A stretch of 64,000 nucleotides of DNA from Pseudomonas sp. W4I3 (GTDB lineage: Bacteria; Pseudomonadota; Gammaproteobacteria; Pseudomonadales; Pseudomonadaceae), in NCBI RefSeq assembly GCF_030816195.1, contig NZ_JAUSXS010000001.1:2813501-2877500 (forward strand), read 5' to 3'. Shown one piece after another: positions 1 to 9,278 of this stretch. The first letter of the stretch is position 1. Every line of letters starts with the position of its first letter. The notes under the pieces are model-generated. The model saw nothing but the letters and a program-made list of their open reading frames with translations. It was not told the DNA's origin and did not search any database. The position numbers and the translations under genes were made by a program.

Positions 1-1551
1 TTGCCGGTGCTTTCTTCCGACCGCAAAGATCTGTTTTTTGCGGCGATGCAAACCAGCCACAGCGCGATGATCGTGACCGACCCTGCGCAGCCCGACAACC
101 CGATCGTGTTCGCCAACCCGGCGTTCCTGACGTTGACCGGCTTCGAACACGACGAGGTGATCGGGCGCAATTGCAGGTTCCTGCAAGGGCCGGAAACGGA
201 CAACCGCACCCTGGAGCAGGTGCAGCGTGCGGTCGACCAACACCATGAGGTCTGTGTCGAAGTGCTTAATTACCGCAAGGACGGTTCGACCTTTTGGAAC
301 GAATTGTTCCTTTCTCCGTTGTTCAACGAGCGCGGCCAGTTGGTGTACTTCTTCGCCTCCCAGCTGGATGTGAGCCGGCGCCACGACGCGGAACTGCGCG
401 TGCGCCGCGCACAAGACCTGGAGGCGTTGGGGCAGCTCACGGGTGGCATCGCCCATGACTTCAACAACCTGCTGCAGGTGATGGTCGGGTATCTGGAGCT
501 GATCCAGCAGAGCGCCAAGCGCCCCGGCTGCGACCCGCAGCGCATCTTCAACAGTGCCAGTCGCGCCCGGGCGGCCGCTGAAAAAGCGCAAAACCTGACG
601 CAGCAATTGCTGGCGTTCTCGCGCAAGCAGCGGCTCGACAGCCGGGTAATCAATCTGAACACCTTGCTCGGTCGCCCTGACCTCACGGGCGTGCTGCACA
701 ACGTCGACTTGCACGTGGAACTCGCCGAAGACCTGTGGAACTGCCGCATCGACCCTACCCAGGCGGAGTTGGCGGTGCGGCACCTACTGACCAATGCCCA
801 GGACGCATTGGAAGGGCGTGCAGAGCCGACCGTGACGGTCAAAACCGCCAACGTCCAGGTGCCGGGCGAGGCCGGTGCCGAACGCGATGGCCTGGCTGAG
901 GGCCGCTATGTCAGCATCTCGGTGTCTGACAATGGCAATGGCATCGATCCCGACCTTGAAGAAAAAGTCATGCAACCGTTCTTCACCACCAAGGAGGAGG
1001 GCAAGGGCTCGGGCCTGGGGCTGTCGATGGTGTATGGCTTCGTCAAGCAATCGGGCGGCACCGCCCGTATCCACTCCTACCCCGGGATCGGCACCACGAT
1101 ACGCCTGTATTTTCCGGCCGATGACAGCCAGCTTTGGGTCGAGCAAACACCTGCTGCCACCTCGCTGCAGGGCGACGAGAAGATCCTGATCGTGGAGGAC
1201 CGGCCCGACGTGGCCGAGTTGGCTCAGGTAATCCTGTCCGACTACGGTTACCGGACCGATATCGCACACGACGCCGCCGAAGCGTTGCGCATGCTTGAGA
1301 GCAATAGGTATGACTTGGTGTTCAGCGACTTGATCATGCCGGGCACGATGAACGGCGCGGCGCTCGCCCGGGAGGTGACCCGCCTGTATCCGCAGATCAA
1401 GGTTCTGCTCACCACCGGCTACGCGAAAGATGCGCTGGCGCGCGCGGATATACCGGTGCATGAATTCGAGCTGATTCAAAAGCCTTATCAGTCCATCGAC
1501 CTGCCGCGCAAAATCCGCGCGGTGCTCGACGCCGTACCGGCGCTGAAGTGA
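1..1551 (+). CDS. LOV-domain blue-light hybrid histidine kinase with receiver
   Basis: This is a hybrid sensor kinase of about 516 residues. An N-terminal PAS domain (about residues 10-125) carries the LOV signature GRNCRFLQG. Its Cys58 is the residue that forms the flavin adduct in blue light in this family. A HisKA region follows, with the phospho-acceptor in GGIAHDFNNLLQ (His152), then a HATPase domain (DNGNG and GSGLGLSMVYG boxes). A C-terminal receiver domain (about 390-515) has its acceptor Asp in DLVFSDLIMPG. The order LOV-kinase-receiver matches the LOV-HK photoreceptors of plant-associated pseudomonads. The frame opens with TTG at base 1, so the true start could lie upstream of the window. 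The gene converges on cyoE with a gap of 12 bases. Its target regulator is unknown. Confidence 0.88.
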   Translation: MPVLSSDRKDLFFAAMQTSHSAMIVTDPAQPDNPIVFANPAFLTLTGFEHDEVIGRNCRFLQGPETDNRTLEQVQRAVDQHHEVCVEVLNYRKDGSTFWNELFLSPLFNERGQLVYFFASQLDVSRRHDAELRVRRAQDLEALGQLTGGIAHDFNNLLQVMVGYLELIQQSAKRPGCDPQRIFNSASRARAAAEKAQNLTQQLLAFSRKQRLDSRVINLNTLLGRPDLTGVLHNVDLHVELAEDLWNCRIDPTQAELAVRHLLTNAQDALEGRAEPTVTVKTANVQVPGEAGAERDGLAEGRYVSISVSDNGNGIDPDLEEKVMQPFFTTKEEGKGSGLGLSMVYGFVKQSGGTARIHSYPGIGTTIRLYFPADDSQLWVEQTPAATSLQGDEKILIVEDRPDVAELAQVILSDYGYRTDIAHDAAEALRMLESNRYDLVFSDLIMPGTMNGAALAREVTRLYPQIKVLLTTGYAKDALARADIPVHEFELIQKPYQSIDLPRKIRAVLDAVPALK

Positions 1552-1563
1552 CCGCCGACGCGC

Positions 1564-2460
1564 CTAACCGAGGACGGCCAGCGACAGGTTCAGAGCCAGC
1601 ACCAGGATAATCGAGAAGCCAAACACCTTGCGCGCCCAGCTCCGCGGATCAGTCAGGCGCGCGGAGCTGTTGGCGAGCGTCATCCAGTAACCGCAGCAGC
1701 CGAGCATCACCGCAAAATACCAGGCGTTCATCTGTGCAATCGCGCCCAGCACCAGCGTGCTGGCCAGGAACGCCAGAATGTACGCTTGTATCTGCCGGTG
1801 GGCCTCGGGCAGGCTCAACAGCGGCAGGCGCGCTGCGCGAAAATCCTCGCGGCGCATCACGGTGATGGCGTGCGAGTGAGGCATCTGCCAACAGCAGAAC
1901 ACCACCACCAGCAGCAGCGCCGTGGCGTCGAACCTGCCGGTGACCGCGCAATAACCGATCACCGGCGGCATCGCCCCGGACAGGCTGCCGATCAGGGTCG
2001 CCCAGTGCGAGCGCCGCTTCAGCCAGACGGTATACACCCCCGCATAGATCACCAGCCCCAGCAGTGCCAGCAGGCAGGTCAGCGCATTGCTGGCGACCCA
2101 CAGCAAACCGAAACCGGCGACCCCCAGGGCGATGGCGTAGCTTGCGGCCGTGGGCACTGCAATGGTTCGCAGTGCCAACGCACGGTGACAGGTTCGCACC
2201 ATGCGTCGGTCGATGTCGCGGTCGACACAGTTGTTGATGACACAGCCGCAACCGATCACCAATGCAGTGCCGAGCAGGGCGGCCAGCAAGTGCGCAGGGT
2301 CCGCCAGATGGCCCCTGCCCGCGAGGAAGTAGCCCCCTAGCACCGAGGCGAGATTGCCGAAGATAATCCCGGGCTTGGTCAGCTGCAGCGCGGCATTGAA
2401 CAGCCCGAGCCAGTGCTTCAGTGCGCCAGCATATTGTGGTGAATACTGCCCATGATCCAT
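1564..2460 (-). CDS. cyoE: Protoheme IX farnesyltransferase (heme O synthase)
   Basis: This membrane prenyltransferase of 298 residues converts heme B to heme O for the cyo oxidase. It shows the UbiA-type first Asp-rich motif NNCVDRDIDRRM, the second region DFRAARLPLLSL and the family C-terminal ARKVFGFSIILVLALN, with about eight to nine hydrophobic segments. The part after the first motif, RTCHRAL, differs from the more usual RTRNRP-like sequence, so this may be a divergent or second-copy enzyme. The chosen ATG overlaps the end of cyoD by 43 bases. No other ATG precedes the conserved TKPGIIFGN block, which supports this start. It is last in the cyoABCDE operon. Confidence 0.93.
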   Translation of the reverse strand: MDHGQYSPQYAGALKHWLGLFNAALQLTKPGIIFGNLASVLGGYFLAGRGHLADPAHLLAALLGTALVIGCGCVINNCVDRDIDRRMVRTCHRALALRTIAVPTAASYAIALGVAGFGLLWVASNALTCLLALLGLVIYAGVYTVWLKRRSHWATLIGSLSGAMPPVIGYCAVTGRFDATALLLVVVFCCWQMPHSHAITVMRREDFRAARLPLLSLPEAHRQIQAYILAFLASTLVLGAIAQMNAWYFAVMLGCCGYWMTLANSSARLTDPRSWARKVFGFSIILVLALNLSLAVLG

Positions 2461-2756
2461 AGCGAAAGCCCTACCAGCAGAAGAATGATGACCGCCGAGA
2501 AAATCAGCGCAATCAGGTTCCAGCGTTGTTCCTCGGCGGTATCCAGGTGCAGGAAGAACTTCAAGTGGACCACGATCTGAATCGCGCCCAGTGCCACCAC
2601 CAGCCAGGCGGTGGTGGTGCGCGGCAGTGACGGGAACATCACCATGGCGAAAGGGATCACGGTGAGCACTACCGACACCAGGAAGCCGACCAGATAGGAA
2701 CGGCTGCTGCCATGGCTGCTGCCCGCGCTGCTGTGAACCGAACTTTGCTTGTACAT
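2418..2756 (-). CDS. cyoD: Cytochrome bo3 quinol oxidase subunit IV
   Basis: This small membrane protein of 112 residues has three predicted transmembrane helices (about 20-45, 50-70 and 80-105). It contains the family sequence QIVVHLKFFLHLDTAEEQRWN. The protein is an accessory subunit that helps assemble the CuB/heme centre of the bo3 oxidase. It begins one base after the cyoC stop codon and overlaps cyoE, consistent with a tightly packed operon. Confidence 0.94.
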   Translation of the reverse strand: MYKQSSVHSSAGSSHGSSRSYLVGFLVSVVLTVIPFAMVMFPSLPRTTTAWLVVALGAIQIVVHLKFFLHLDTAEEQRWNLIALIFSAVIILLLVGLSLWIMGSIHHNMLAH

Positions 2757-2757
2757 G

Positions 2758-3372
2758 TCACACCACCCCCAACAGATAGATCACGGTAAAGACGCAGATC
2801 CACACCACGTCCAAAAAGTGCCAGAACAGGCTCAGGCAACTGAGCCGCGTGGCGTTGGTGCTGGTCAGGCCGCGTTGCTTTACCTGGACCATCAGCACCG
2901 CCATCCACACAAGGCCCGTCAACACGTGCGCGCCGTGGGTGCCGACCAGGGTGAAGAACGCGGTCAGGAAGGCACTGCGGTCCGGCCCGTAGCCTTCAGC
3001 GATCAAGTGATGGAATTCGTTGATCTCCATCGCGATAAACCCGGCACCCAGCACAAAGGTGAGCCCCAGCCAGCGCAGCACCTGGGACTGCTCGCCACGG
3101 TTCATCGCCAGCATCGCGTAGCCGTAGGTGATGCTGCTCAACAGCAGCAGCATGGTTTCAGCCAGCACATAAGGCAGTTCGAAGATATCCGCCGTGGAGG
3201 GGCCGCCCGCCACGCTGTCGCGCAGTACCGCATAGCCGGCGAACAGCGTCGCGAACAAAATGCAGTCGGTCATCAGGTAGATCCAGAACCCGAACAGGCT
3301 CAGGGAACCGGCGTCTTCATGCCCTTGTTCATGGGTGTGGGCGATGTCTTTTTCGATAACGATATTGGACAT
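2758..3372 (-). CDS. cyoC: Cytochrome bo3 quinol oxidase subunit III
   Basis: This heme-copper oxidase subunit III has 204 residues and five hydrophobic helices. The segments [21 protein letters not shown] and [17 protein letters not shown] are typical of CyoC. It is structural and contains no redox centre. The start ATG is three bases downstream of the cyoB stop, with AGAGG upstream. Confidence 0.95.
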   Translation of the reverse strand: MSNIVIEKDIAHTHEQGHEDAGSLSLFGFWIYLMTDCILFATLFAGYAVLRDSVAGGPSTADIFELPYVLAETMLLLLSSITYGYAMLAMNRGEQSQVLRWLGLTFVLGAGFIAMEINEFHHLIAEGYGPDRSAFLTAFFTLVGTHGAHVLTGLVWMAVLMVQVKQRGLTSTNATRLSCLSLFWHFLDVVWICVFTVIYLLGVV

Positions 3373-3375
3373 GGG

Positions 3376-5349
3376 TCAAGCCTCTGCCAGGTCTTTGAGA
3401 CGGGCCGTTTCGATGCGCGCGACTTCCTCTGCGGGCACGAAATAATCGGTGTCTTCGTCGTAACTGCGCACCACGAACGCGACCACCGATGCCACCAGGC
3501 CGAATGCCGCCAACCACCAGATATGCCACACCAGCGCAAAGCTGCAGATCAGCGCGAACAGGCTGATGATCAGGCCCGAGGCGGTATTGCGCGGCATGTG
3601 GATGCTGCGATAGTCGGTGTGGCTCAAGGTGCTGACGCCGCGCTCCTTCATGCCCCAGTACGCGTCCAGGTCGTTGACCTTGGGTTGTTCGGCAAAGTTG
3701 TACAGCGGCGGCGGCGACGCGGTGGCCCATTCCAGGGTGCGTCCGTCCCATGGGTCACCGGTGAGGTCGCGATACTCATGACGGCGACGAATGCTGATAA
3801 ACAGCTGCAGCGCCTGGGCGGTCACACCGCAGAGAATGATCGCCACGCCGACCAGTTCCAGCAGCAGCCAAGGGCGCCACTCAGGATTGTCGAAATGGTT
3901 GAGGCGCCGCGTCATGCCCATGAAGCCCAGCACGTACGACGGCATGAACGCGAAATAGAAGCCGATCAGCCAGCACCAGAATGCGATGCGCCCCAGCTTG
4001 TCGTTCAAGCGGAAGCCAAAGGCCTTGGGGAACCAGTAGGTCAGGCCGGCCATGTAGCCGAACACCGCGCCGCCGATGATCACGTTGTGAAAGTGCGCGA
4101 TCAAAAACAGGCTGTTGTGCAGCATGAAGTCCGCGCCTGGCACGGCCAGCAAGACGCCGGTCATGCCGCCGATGCTGAAGGTCACGATAAAGCCCAGGGT
4201 CCACAGCATGGGGGTTTCGAAGCGCACCCGGCCACGGTACATGGTGAACAGCCAGGTAAAGATCTTCACCCCGGTCGGCACGGCGATGATCATCGTCATG
4301 ATGCCAAAGAACGCGTTGACGTTGCCCCCCGAGCCCATGGTGAAGAAGTGGTGCAGCCACACGATGAACGAGAGCACGGTAATCGCGATCGTCGCCCACA
4401 CCAGCGACACGTAACCGAACAGCCGCTTGCTGCTGAACGTGGCGGCAATTTCAGAAAATACCCCGAACGCTGGCAGGATCAGGATGTACACCTCCGGGTG
4501 CCCCCAGGCCCAGATCAGGTTGACGTACATCATCGGGTTGCCGCCGGCTTCGTTGGTAAAAAAATGCATGCCCAGGTAACGGTCCAGGGTCAGCATCAGC
4601 AGGGTGGCGGTCAGGATCGGAAACGACGCTAGGATCAGCACCGAGGTACACAGCGCGTTCCAAGTGAATACCGGCATCTTGAACAGGGTCATGCCTTCGG
4701 TGCGCATCTTCAGAATCGTGACGAAGAAATTCACCCCCGTCAGTAGCGTGCCGATCCCGGATATCTGCAATGACCAGATGTAGTAATCCACCCCCACGCC
4801 GGGACTGTACGCCAACCCGGATAACGGCGGGTAAGCGACCCAACCGGTTCGCGCAAACTCACCGATGCCCAGTGAGACGTTAACCAGCAGGGCACCGGCC
4901 ACGAACAGCCAGAAGCTCAGCGCATTGAGAAACGGGTAGGCCACGTCACGCGCGCCGATCTGCAACGGCACCACCACGTTCATCAGGCCGACCACGAAGG
5001 GCATGGCCACGAAAAAAATCATGATCACGCCGTGGGCGGTGAAGATCTGATCGTAGTGTTCCGGCGGCAGATAACCCGGCCCGCCGCTGGCGGCCATGGC
5101 TTGCTGGGTACGCATCATGATCGCGTCGGAAAACCCACGCAGCAGCATTACCAGCGCGACGATGATGTACATGCAGCCGATTTTCTTGTGGTCCACCGAG
5201 GTGAACCAATCGCGCCACAGGTAGCCCCATTTGCGCTTCCAGGTGATGGACCCGACCATCGCTACACCGATCAGCCCGATGAAGGCCAAGGTGTACATCA
5301 CAATGGGTTCAGTGGTTGGGATCGCGTCCCACGACAGTTTTCCGAACAT
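3376..5349 (-). CDS. cyoB: Cytochrome bo3 quinol oxidase subunit I
   Basis: This is the catalytic proton-pumping subunit (657 residues), which oxidises ubiquinol and reduces oxygen. It carries [12 protein letters not shown] (the His-Tyr crosslink and a CuB ligand), the paired HH of [12 protein letters not shown], and [12 protein letters not shown] near the heme ligands. The long N- and C-terminal extensions are those of bo3-type subunit I. The start ATG has GAGGAG nine bases upstream and lies two bases after the cyoA stop. Confidence 0.97.
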   Translation of the reverse strand: MFGKLSWDAIPTTEPIVMYTLAFIGLIGVAMVGSITWKRKWGYLWRDWFTSVDHKKIGCMYIIVALVMLLRGFSDAIMMRTQQAMAASGGPGYLPPEHYDQIFTAHGVIMIFFVAMPFVVGLMNVVVPLQIGARDVAYPFLNALSFWLFVAGALLVNVSLGIGEFARTGWVAYPPLSGLAYSPGVGVDYYIWSLQISGIGTLLTGVNFFVTILKMRTEGMTLFKMPVFTWNALCTSVLILASFPILTATLLMLTLDRYLGMHFFTNEAGGNPMMYVNLIWAWGHPEVYILILPAFGVFSEIAATFSSKRLFGYVSLVWATIAITVLSFIVWLHHFFTMGSGGNVNAFFGIMTMIIAVPTGVKIFTWLFTMYRGRVRFETPMLWTLGFIVTFSIGGMTGVLLAVPGADFMLHNSLFLIAHFHNVIIGGAVFGYMAGLTYWFPKAFGFRLNDKLGRIAFWCWLIGFYFAFMPSYVLGFMGMTRRLNHFDNPEWRPWLLLELVGVAIILCGVTAQALQLFISIRRRHEYRDLTGDPWDGRTLEWATASPPPLYNFAEQPKVNDLDAYWGMKERGVSTLSHTDYRSIHMPRNTASGLIISLFALICSFALVWHIWWLAAFGLVASVVAFVVRSYDEDTDYFVPAEEVARIETARLKDLAEA

Positions 5350-5351
5350 TG

Positions 5352-6275
5352 TTACCGCTCCTCAGCCAGCAGACTTGGGTGTTGATCGGCGCCTTGTTGC
5401 GCGCCGCTCAATTGCGCACGTTTGGTTTTAGGGGCCTTGTTCATGCCTTCGTATTTATCGACGATGTCCAGGAACAGCCGCTCCTGCACCGCCGAGTAAT
5501 AGGTGACCGGGTGCTTGATGGTGGGCTTGGCCAATTGTGCATAGCTGGTCTGGTCCAGCTGCGTTGCCGCGCCCTTGACCTTGGTGACCCAGGCCTGGAA
5601 ATCGGCAGGGCTCAACGACAGCGTGGCGAAATGCATGTCGGAGAAGCCGGGGCCGTTGTAGTTGGCGGCAATGCCCCTGAACTCGCCGGTCTCGTTGGCG
5701 ATCAGGTGCAGCTTGGTCTGCATGCCGGCCATGGCGTAGATCTGCCCACCCAGCGCGGGGATAAAGAATGAGGTCATGGCGGCATCGGAGGTGATGGTGA
5801 AACTCACCGGCGTGTGCACCGGCAGGGCCAGTTCGTTGACGCTGGCGATACCCAGGTCCGGGTAGATGAACAGCCACTTCCAATCGGTGGCCACCACCTG
5901 CACATTGATCGGCGGTGTATCCGAGTCGAGCGGGCGATAGGGGTCCAGGGCGTGGGTGGTTTCCCACGTCACCCAGCCCAGGGCGATGATGATCAGCAAG
6001 GGAACGCCCCACACCACCGCTTCGATTTTGTGGGAGCTGGCCCAGCGTGGCGAGTAACGCGCTTTCTTGTTGGTCGCCCGATAGCGGTAGGCGAACACGA
6101 ACATCAGCACGATCACCGGCACCACCACCAGTAACATCAAACCCGTGGCGAGGATAATCAGGTCGCGTTCATCGGTTGCCACCTGGCCCTTGGGGTTGAA
6201 CACCACCAAGTTGCAGCCGGTTAATAAGAAGATGCTGGCGAGAGATGCCAGGCCATAACCCATCGCTCGTTTCAT
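5352..6275 (-). CDS. cyoA: Cytochrome bo3 quinol oxidase subunit II, lipoprotein
   Basis: This subunit II of the quinol oxidase has about 307 residues. A lipoprotein signal ([10 protein letters not shown]...LLTGC) is followed by two membrane helices and a cupredoxin-fold periplasmic domain. That domain lacks the CuA ligands, as expected for a quinol rather than a cytochrome c oxidase. The start at 6275 is preferred over an upstream in-frame ATG at 6299 because CAGGAG lies seven bases before it and the lipobox then sits at a normal distance. It is first in the operon, and its promoter region is the intergenic stretch to 6694. Confidence 0.95.
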   Translation of the reverse strand: MKRAMGYGLASLASIFLLTGCNLVVFNPKGQVATDERDLIILATGLMLLVVVPVIVLMFVFAYRYRATNKKARYSPRWASSHKIEAVVWGVPLLIIIALGWVTWETTHALDPYRPLDSDTPPINVQVVATDWKWLFIYPDLGIASVNELALPVHTPVSFTITSDAAMTSFFIPALGGQIYAMAGMQTKLHLIANETGEFRGIAANYNGPGFSDMHFATLSLSPADFQAWVTKVKGAATQLDQTSYAQLAKPTIKHPVTYYSAVQERLFLDIVDKYEGMNKAPKTKRAQLSGAQQGADQHPSLLAEER

Positions 6276-6694
6276 GCCGTGCTCCTGTAGTGAAAACATC
6301 CGTTGTTGCGCTGCCGAACAACCGCGCCCGCGTTCGCAAGTTGGTTAAGCGAAACGTTGCCGTTGCGTTTGTTAATGCCTGGCGTACTCCCATTGATAAA
6401 CGCCAGGCGATAAGGCATCGCCAGTAGATAAAACCTCGTCTACTGCCCGGTTTTATTGGCTTTCGTTGCTGTCTTGCGGGGCGCGTTTCAGCGCGCTCCC
6501 GAACAATTTGAATGAGCCCTCAGGGGTTGGTTTAACAAAATGTTACTCCGCCTGACGAACGGTTTAACAAGCGAAACGCTAAAGGGTTTTAGATAGGCGC
6601 ATGATGAGTTCGTTGTGGAAAACACACGGAATCACTGCTAAAGAGTTCAGGTCTTAGTTGCAGGTCAACTTACTAATGGTCATGGAGAACAGCT
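6276..6694. promoter_or_regulatory. Divergent promoter region between cyoA and a small hypothetical gene, with a direct repeat
   Basis: This stretch of about 420 bases holds no convincing gene. It must contain the cyo operon promoter (leftward) and that of the gene at 6695 (rightward). The decamer GGTTTAACAA occurs twice in the same orientation at 6529-6538 and 6561-6570, 32 bases apart, close to three helical turns. AAGCGAAACG also occurs twice (near 6347 and 6570). I could not find an FNR/Anr-type TTGAT-N4-ATCAA site. Confidence 0.5.
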
Positions 6695-7009
6695 ATGTTC
6701 ATTCGCGGCAATACCTTTAATGCCTGGGCTGCCCAGGCGCGGGACGAAGAGTGTTTTACCCAGGAAGTTGAAAACGGCTGTCATATTGAAGTCCGGGCCC
6801 GGGAACGGGACGACGCGGACATTGAAGTGCTGCTGTGCGTCTACACCGCAACGGGCCAGTGCGTGGTGGAACGCACCAAGCAGTTGCCGGGCGCGGAATG
6901 GACGGTGCACGACGCACTCAAGCGCGGTATCGACCAGGCGGAACGAATTGCCGGCGGCGAATCCGGTCGATTGCCCTGCGCCGACGCCCACGGCCACGAC
7001 GAGGACTGA
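6695..7009 (+). CDS. Small hypothetical protein, 104 aa
   Basis: I do not recognise the family. The product is soluble and acidic, with no signal peptide or membrane helix, and ends in a His/Asp-rich tail (CADAHGHDED). A GGAG ribosome site precedes the ATG by seven bases, and the frame has the codon usage of its neighbours. It is divergent from cyoA, so it may share its regulation. It could be a small ligand- or metal-binding protein, but this is speculation. Confidence 0.65.
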   Translation: MFIRGNTFNAWAAQARDEECFTQEVENGCHIEVRARERDDADIEVLLCVYTATGQCVVERTKQLPGAEWTVHDALKRGIDQAERIAGGESGRLPCADAHGHDED

Positions 7010-7140
7010 CCGGCTGGCTGGCTGGAGGTTGACGAATGAATGAACTTTGGCGGCCCGGTGATTTTCCATTGTAGATAGCCCTGCCTCAGCCGGCCCGTGC
7101 CGGATGAACGCTGATCGCAACCTGCCGCTCAGAGCCGCCC

Positions 7141-8472
7141 ATGACCGAATCCAGCCTTAGCCACGCCGAACCCTCCAAACCCTCCTTGCGCCGCGCCGTG
7201 ACCGGCCCGATGTTGTTCCTGTTCATCCTGGGCGATGTGCTCGGCGCAGGCGTGTATGCGCTGGCCGGAACCATCGCCGGCCAGGTGGGCGGGGCGATCT
7301 GGGTGCCGTTGCTGGTGGCGTTGTTCTTCGCCATGCTCACGGCCGGCTCCTACGCTGAGCTGGTCACCAAGTACCCGCATGCCGGCGCCGCTTCGGTGTT
7401 CGCCGAGAAGGCGTTCAAGTCGCCGCTGATCTCGTTCCTGGTGGGCTATTGCATGCTCGCTGCCGCCGTGACCAGCGCCGCCGGATTGTCACTGGCGTTT
7501 GCCGGGGACTACCTCGCCGCGTTCATCGACGTATCGCCGCATTGGGCGGCGCTGGTGTTTTTGCTGGTGATTGCACTGCTCAATGCCCGCGGCATCAAGG
7601 AATCGCTGGGCGCCAATATGGTCATGACCTGCGTGGAACTGTCCGGGCTGTTGTTGGTGGTAGTGGCGGCGGCGTGGTGCTTGCAGTCCGGCGCAGCCAA
7701 CCTGGCGCGGGCGTTCGAATTCAAGCCTGGCGTCAACCCCATGGTGGCGGTGCTGGGGGCTGCGTTGTTGGCGTTCTATTCGTTCGTCGGCTTTGAGACC
7801 TCAGCCAACCTGGCGGAAGAAATCCGCGGGGTGCGCAAGGTTTATCCGCGAGCATTGTTCGCCGCATTGGTCACGGCTGGCATTGTGTACATGGCGGTGG
7901 GAGTCGCTGCATCGGTAGTGTTGCCGATGGATAAGTTGACCTCCACGTCGGCGCCGTTGCTGGAAGTGGTGCGTGCGTCGGGCTTGAGTATTCCGCCTCA
8001 GCTATTTGCGTTCATTGCCTTGGTGGCGGTGGCCAATGGTGCGCTTTTGACGATGGTCATGGCGAGTCGGCTGGCTTATGGGATGGCGCGTATGGGGTTG
8101 TTGCCGCAGCCGCTGTCGCGCGTGCTGCCCAAGCGGCGCACACCCTGGGTGGCGATTGTGGCCAGTACCGCTGTGGCGATTGCGTTGACGTTGACGGGGA
8201 CACTGGCGGCGTTGGCGGAGACGGTGGTGTTGTTGCTGCTGTTTGTTTTTTTGAGTACCAATGTGGCGGTGTTGGTGCTGCGGCGGGACAAGATTGAGCA
8301 GAGTCACTTTCGTGTGCCGAGTTGGGTGCCGGTGTTGGCGGTTGTTTCGTGTTTGATTCTGCTTAGTCAGCAGGGGGTGGATACGTGGTTGCGGGGTGGG
8401 GCGTTGGTGTCGGTGGGGGTGGTGTTGTATGGGTGTAATCGGATGGTGGCGCCGGCGGTGGAGGCTGGCTGA
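7141..8472 (+). CDS. APC-family amino acid permease
   Basis: This protein of 443 residues has about twelve hydrophobic helices and belongs to the amino acid-polyamine-organocation family. The first helix contains the substrate-binding unwound GDVLGAGVYAL segment, equivalent to the GxG(I/V)G motif of APC transporters, and TM6 contains AFYSFVGFETSANLAEE. It is predicted to import an amino acid or related amine by proton symport in the inner membrane. The substrate cannot be read from sequence. The stop codon lies only three bases before the large inverted repeat that fills the next 0.8 kb. Confidence 0.85.
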   Translation: MTESSLSHAEPSKPSLRRAVTGPMLFLFILGDVLGAGVYALAGTIAGQVGGAIWVPLLVALFFAMLTAGSYAELVTKYPHAGAASVFAEKAFKSPLISFLVGYCMLAAAVTSAAGLSLAFAGDYLAAFIDVSPHWAALVFLLVIALLNARGIKESLGANMVMTCVELSGLLLVVVAAAWCLQSGAANLARAFEFKPGVNPMVAVLGAALLAFYSFVGFETSANLAEEIRGVRKVYPRALFAALVTAGIVYMAVGVAASVVLPMDKLTSTSAPLLEVVRASGLSIPPQLFAFIALVAVANGALLTMVMASRLAYGMARMGLLPQPLSRVLPKRRTPWVAIVASTAVAIALTLTGTLAALAETVVLLLLFVFLSTNVAVLVLRRDKIEQSHFRVPSWVPVLAVVSCLILLSQQGVDTWLRGGALVSVGVVLYGCNRMVAPAVEAG

Positions 8473-8475
8473 TTT

Positions 8476-9256
8476 CGGGTACATATCCATTGCTGCGGTA
8501 ACGGCGGCTTATGGTTCCGCTCTTACAGCGGGTCACTTTTGGAAGGACCCAAAAGTAACCAAAAAGTCCTCGCCCCACCACTCGGCACCTCGCCTAGGCT
8601 CGGTGTGCCCGAACGCGGTCTTGAATCCGTGGGCCGCCGCCATGCGCCATCCATGGCGCAGGGCGGCTAACCCGGCGTCCTGCCGGGTTACCCACGAATT
8701 CAAGCCCGCGTTCGGCCAGCGTGGTTTAACGGGGCGACCGAGATCAAAAGCAAAAGCGACTCGCTGCGCATCGTAGATAGGCAAGAACCAGCGCCGTACT
8801 GTGGCGAGGGAGCTTGCTCCCGCTGGGGCGCGTAGCGGCCCCGCTTTTTCAAGACTGCGACTGCTCCGCAGTCCAGCGGGAGCAAGCTCCCTCGCCACAA
8901 GTTATTGATTGGCCGAGCCACCGCGCACCCTCCACTGACCAGGTCGGCTCTAAGGCCGCCTCGCTTTGCTTTTGCTTTTGCTTTTGATCTTAAGCGCCCC
9001 GTCAAACCACGCTGGCCGGAAGCCGACAGTGATTTGGGGGGTAAACCGGCAGGACGCCGGTTTAGCCGCCCCGCGCCATGGATGGCGCGTGGCGGCGGCC
9101 CCCCAAATCACTGTCGGATTACGGGCACACCGAGCGTGAGCGAGGTGCCGAGTGGTGGGGCAAGAGCCCTTTGGTTACTTTGGGGCTTTTCCAAAGTGAC
9201 CCGCTGTAAGAGCGGAACCATAAGCCGCCGTTACCCAAACAACGGATATTCACCCG
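8476..9256. repeat. Large inverted repeat (two arms of about 280 bases) with nested hairpins
   Basis: The left arm (8476-8757) and right arm (8968-9256) are near-identical reverse complements; for example GGTAACGGCGGCTTATGG at 8497 matches the reverse strand ending at 9235. Each arm carries its own inner hairpin. In the left arm 8614-8633 pairs with 8691-8710. In the right arm 9023-9041 pairs perfectly with 9099-9117. The sequences of these inner stems differ completely between the arms, yet each stem is self-complementary. A separate REPIN sits between the arms. Several short open frames cross the region but look spurious. The element fills the gap between the permease and the alcohol dehydrogenase gene. 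Confidence 0.85.
8800..8899. repeat. REPIN of the GGCGAGGGAGCTTGCTCCC family
   Basis: Two inverted REP sequences (TGTGGCGAGGGAGCTTGCTC at 8800 and its reverse complement ending at 8899) enclose a short spacer that itself contains a hairpin (ACTGCG-ACTGCTC-CGCAGT). It lies between the arms of the larger inverted repeat. It is the only copy of this family in the window. Confidence 0.85.
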
Positions 9257-9278
9257 CAACCAAAAGCCCCAAAACAGC

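Noticed and set aside
2749..4632. Long open frame (627 codons) on the plus strand opposite cyoB and cyoC
   Set aside because: It is antisense to two well-supported oxidase genes, has a low-complexity His/Gln-rich translation and no ribosome site; it is a by-product of high GC content.
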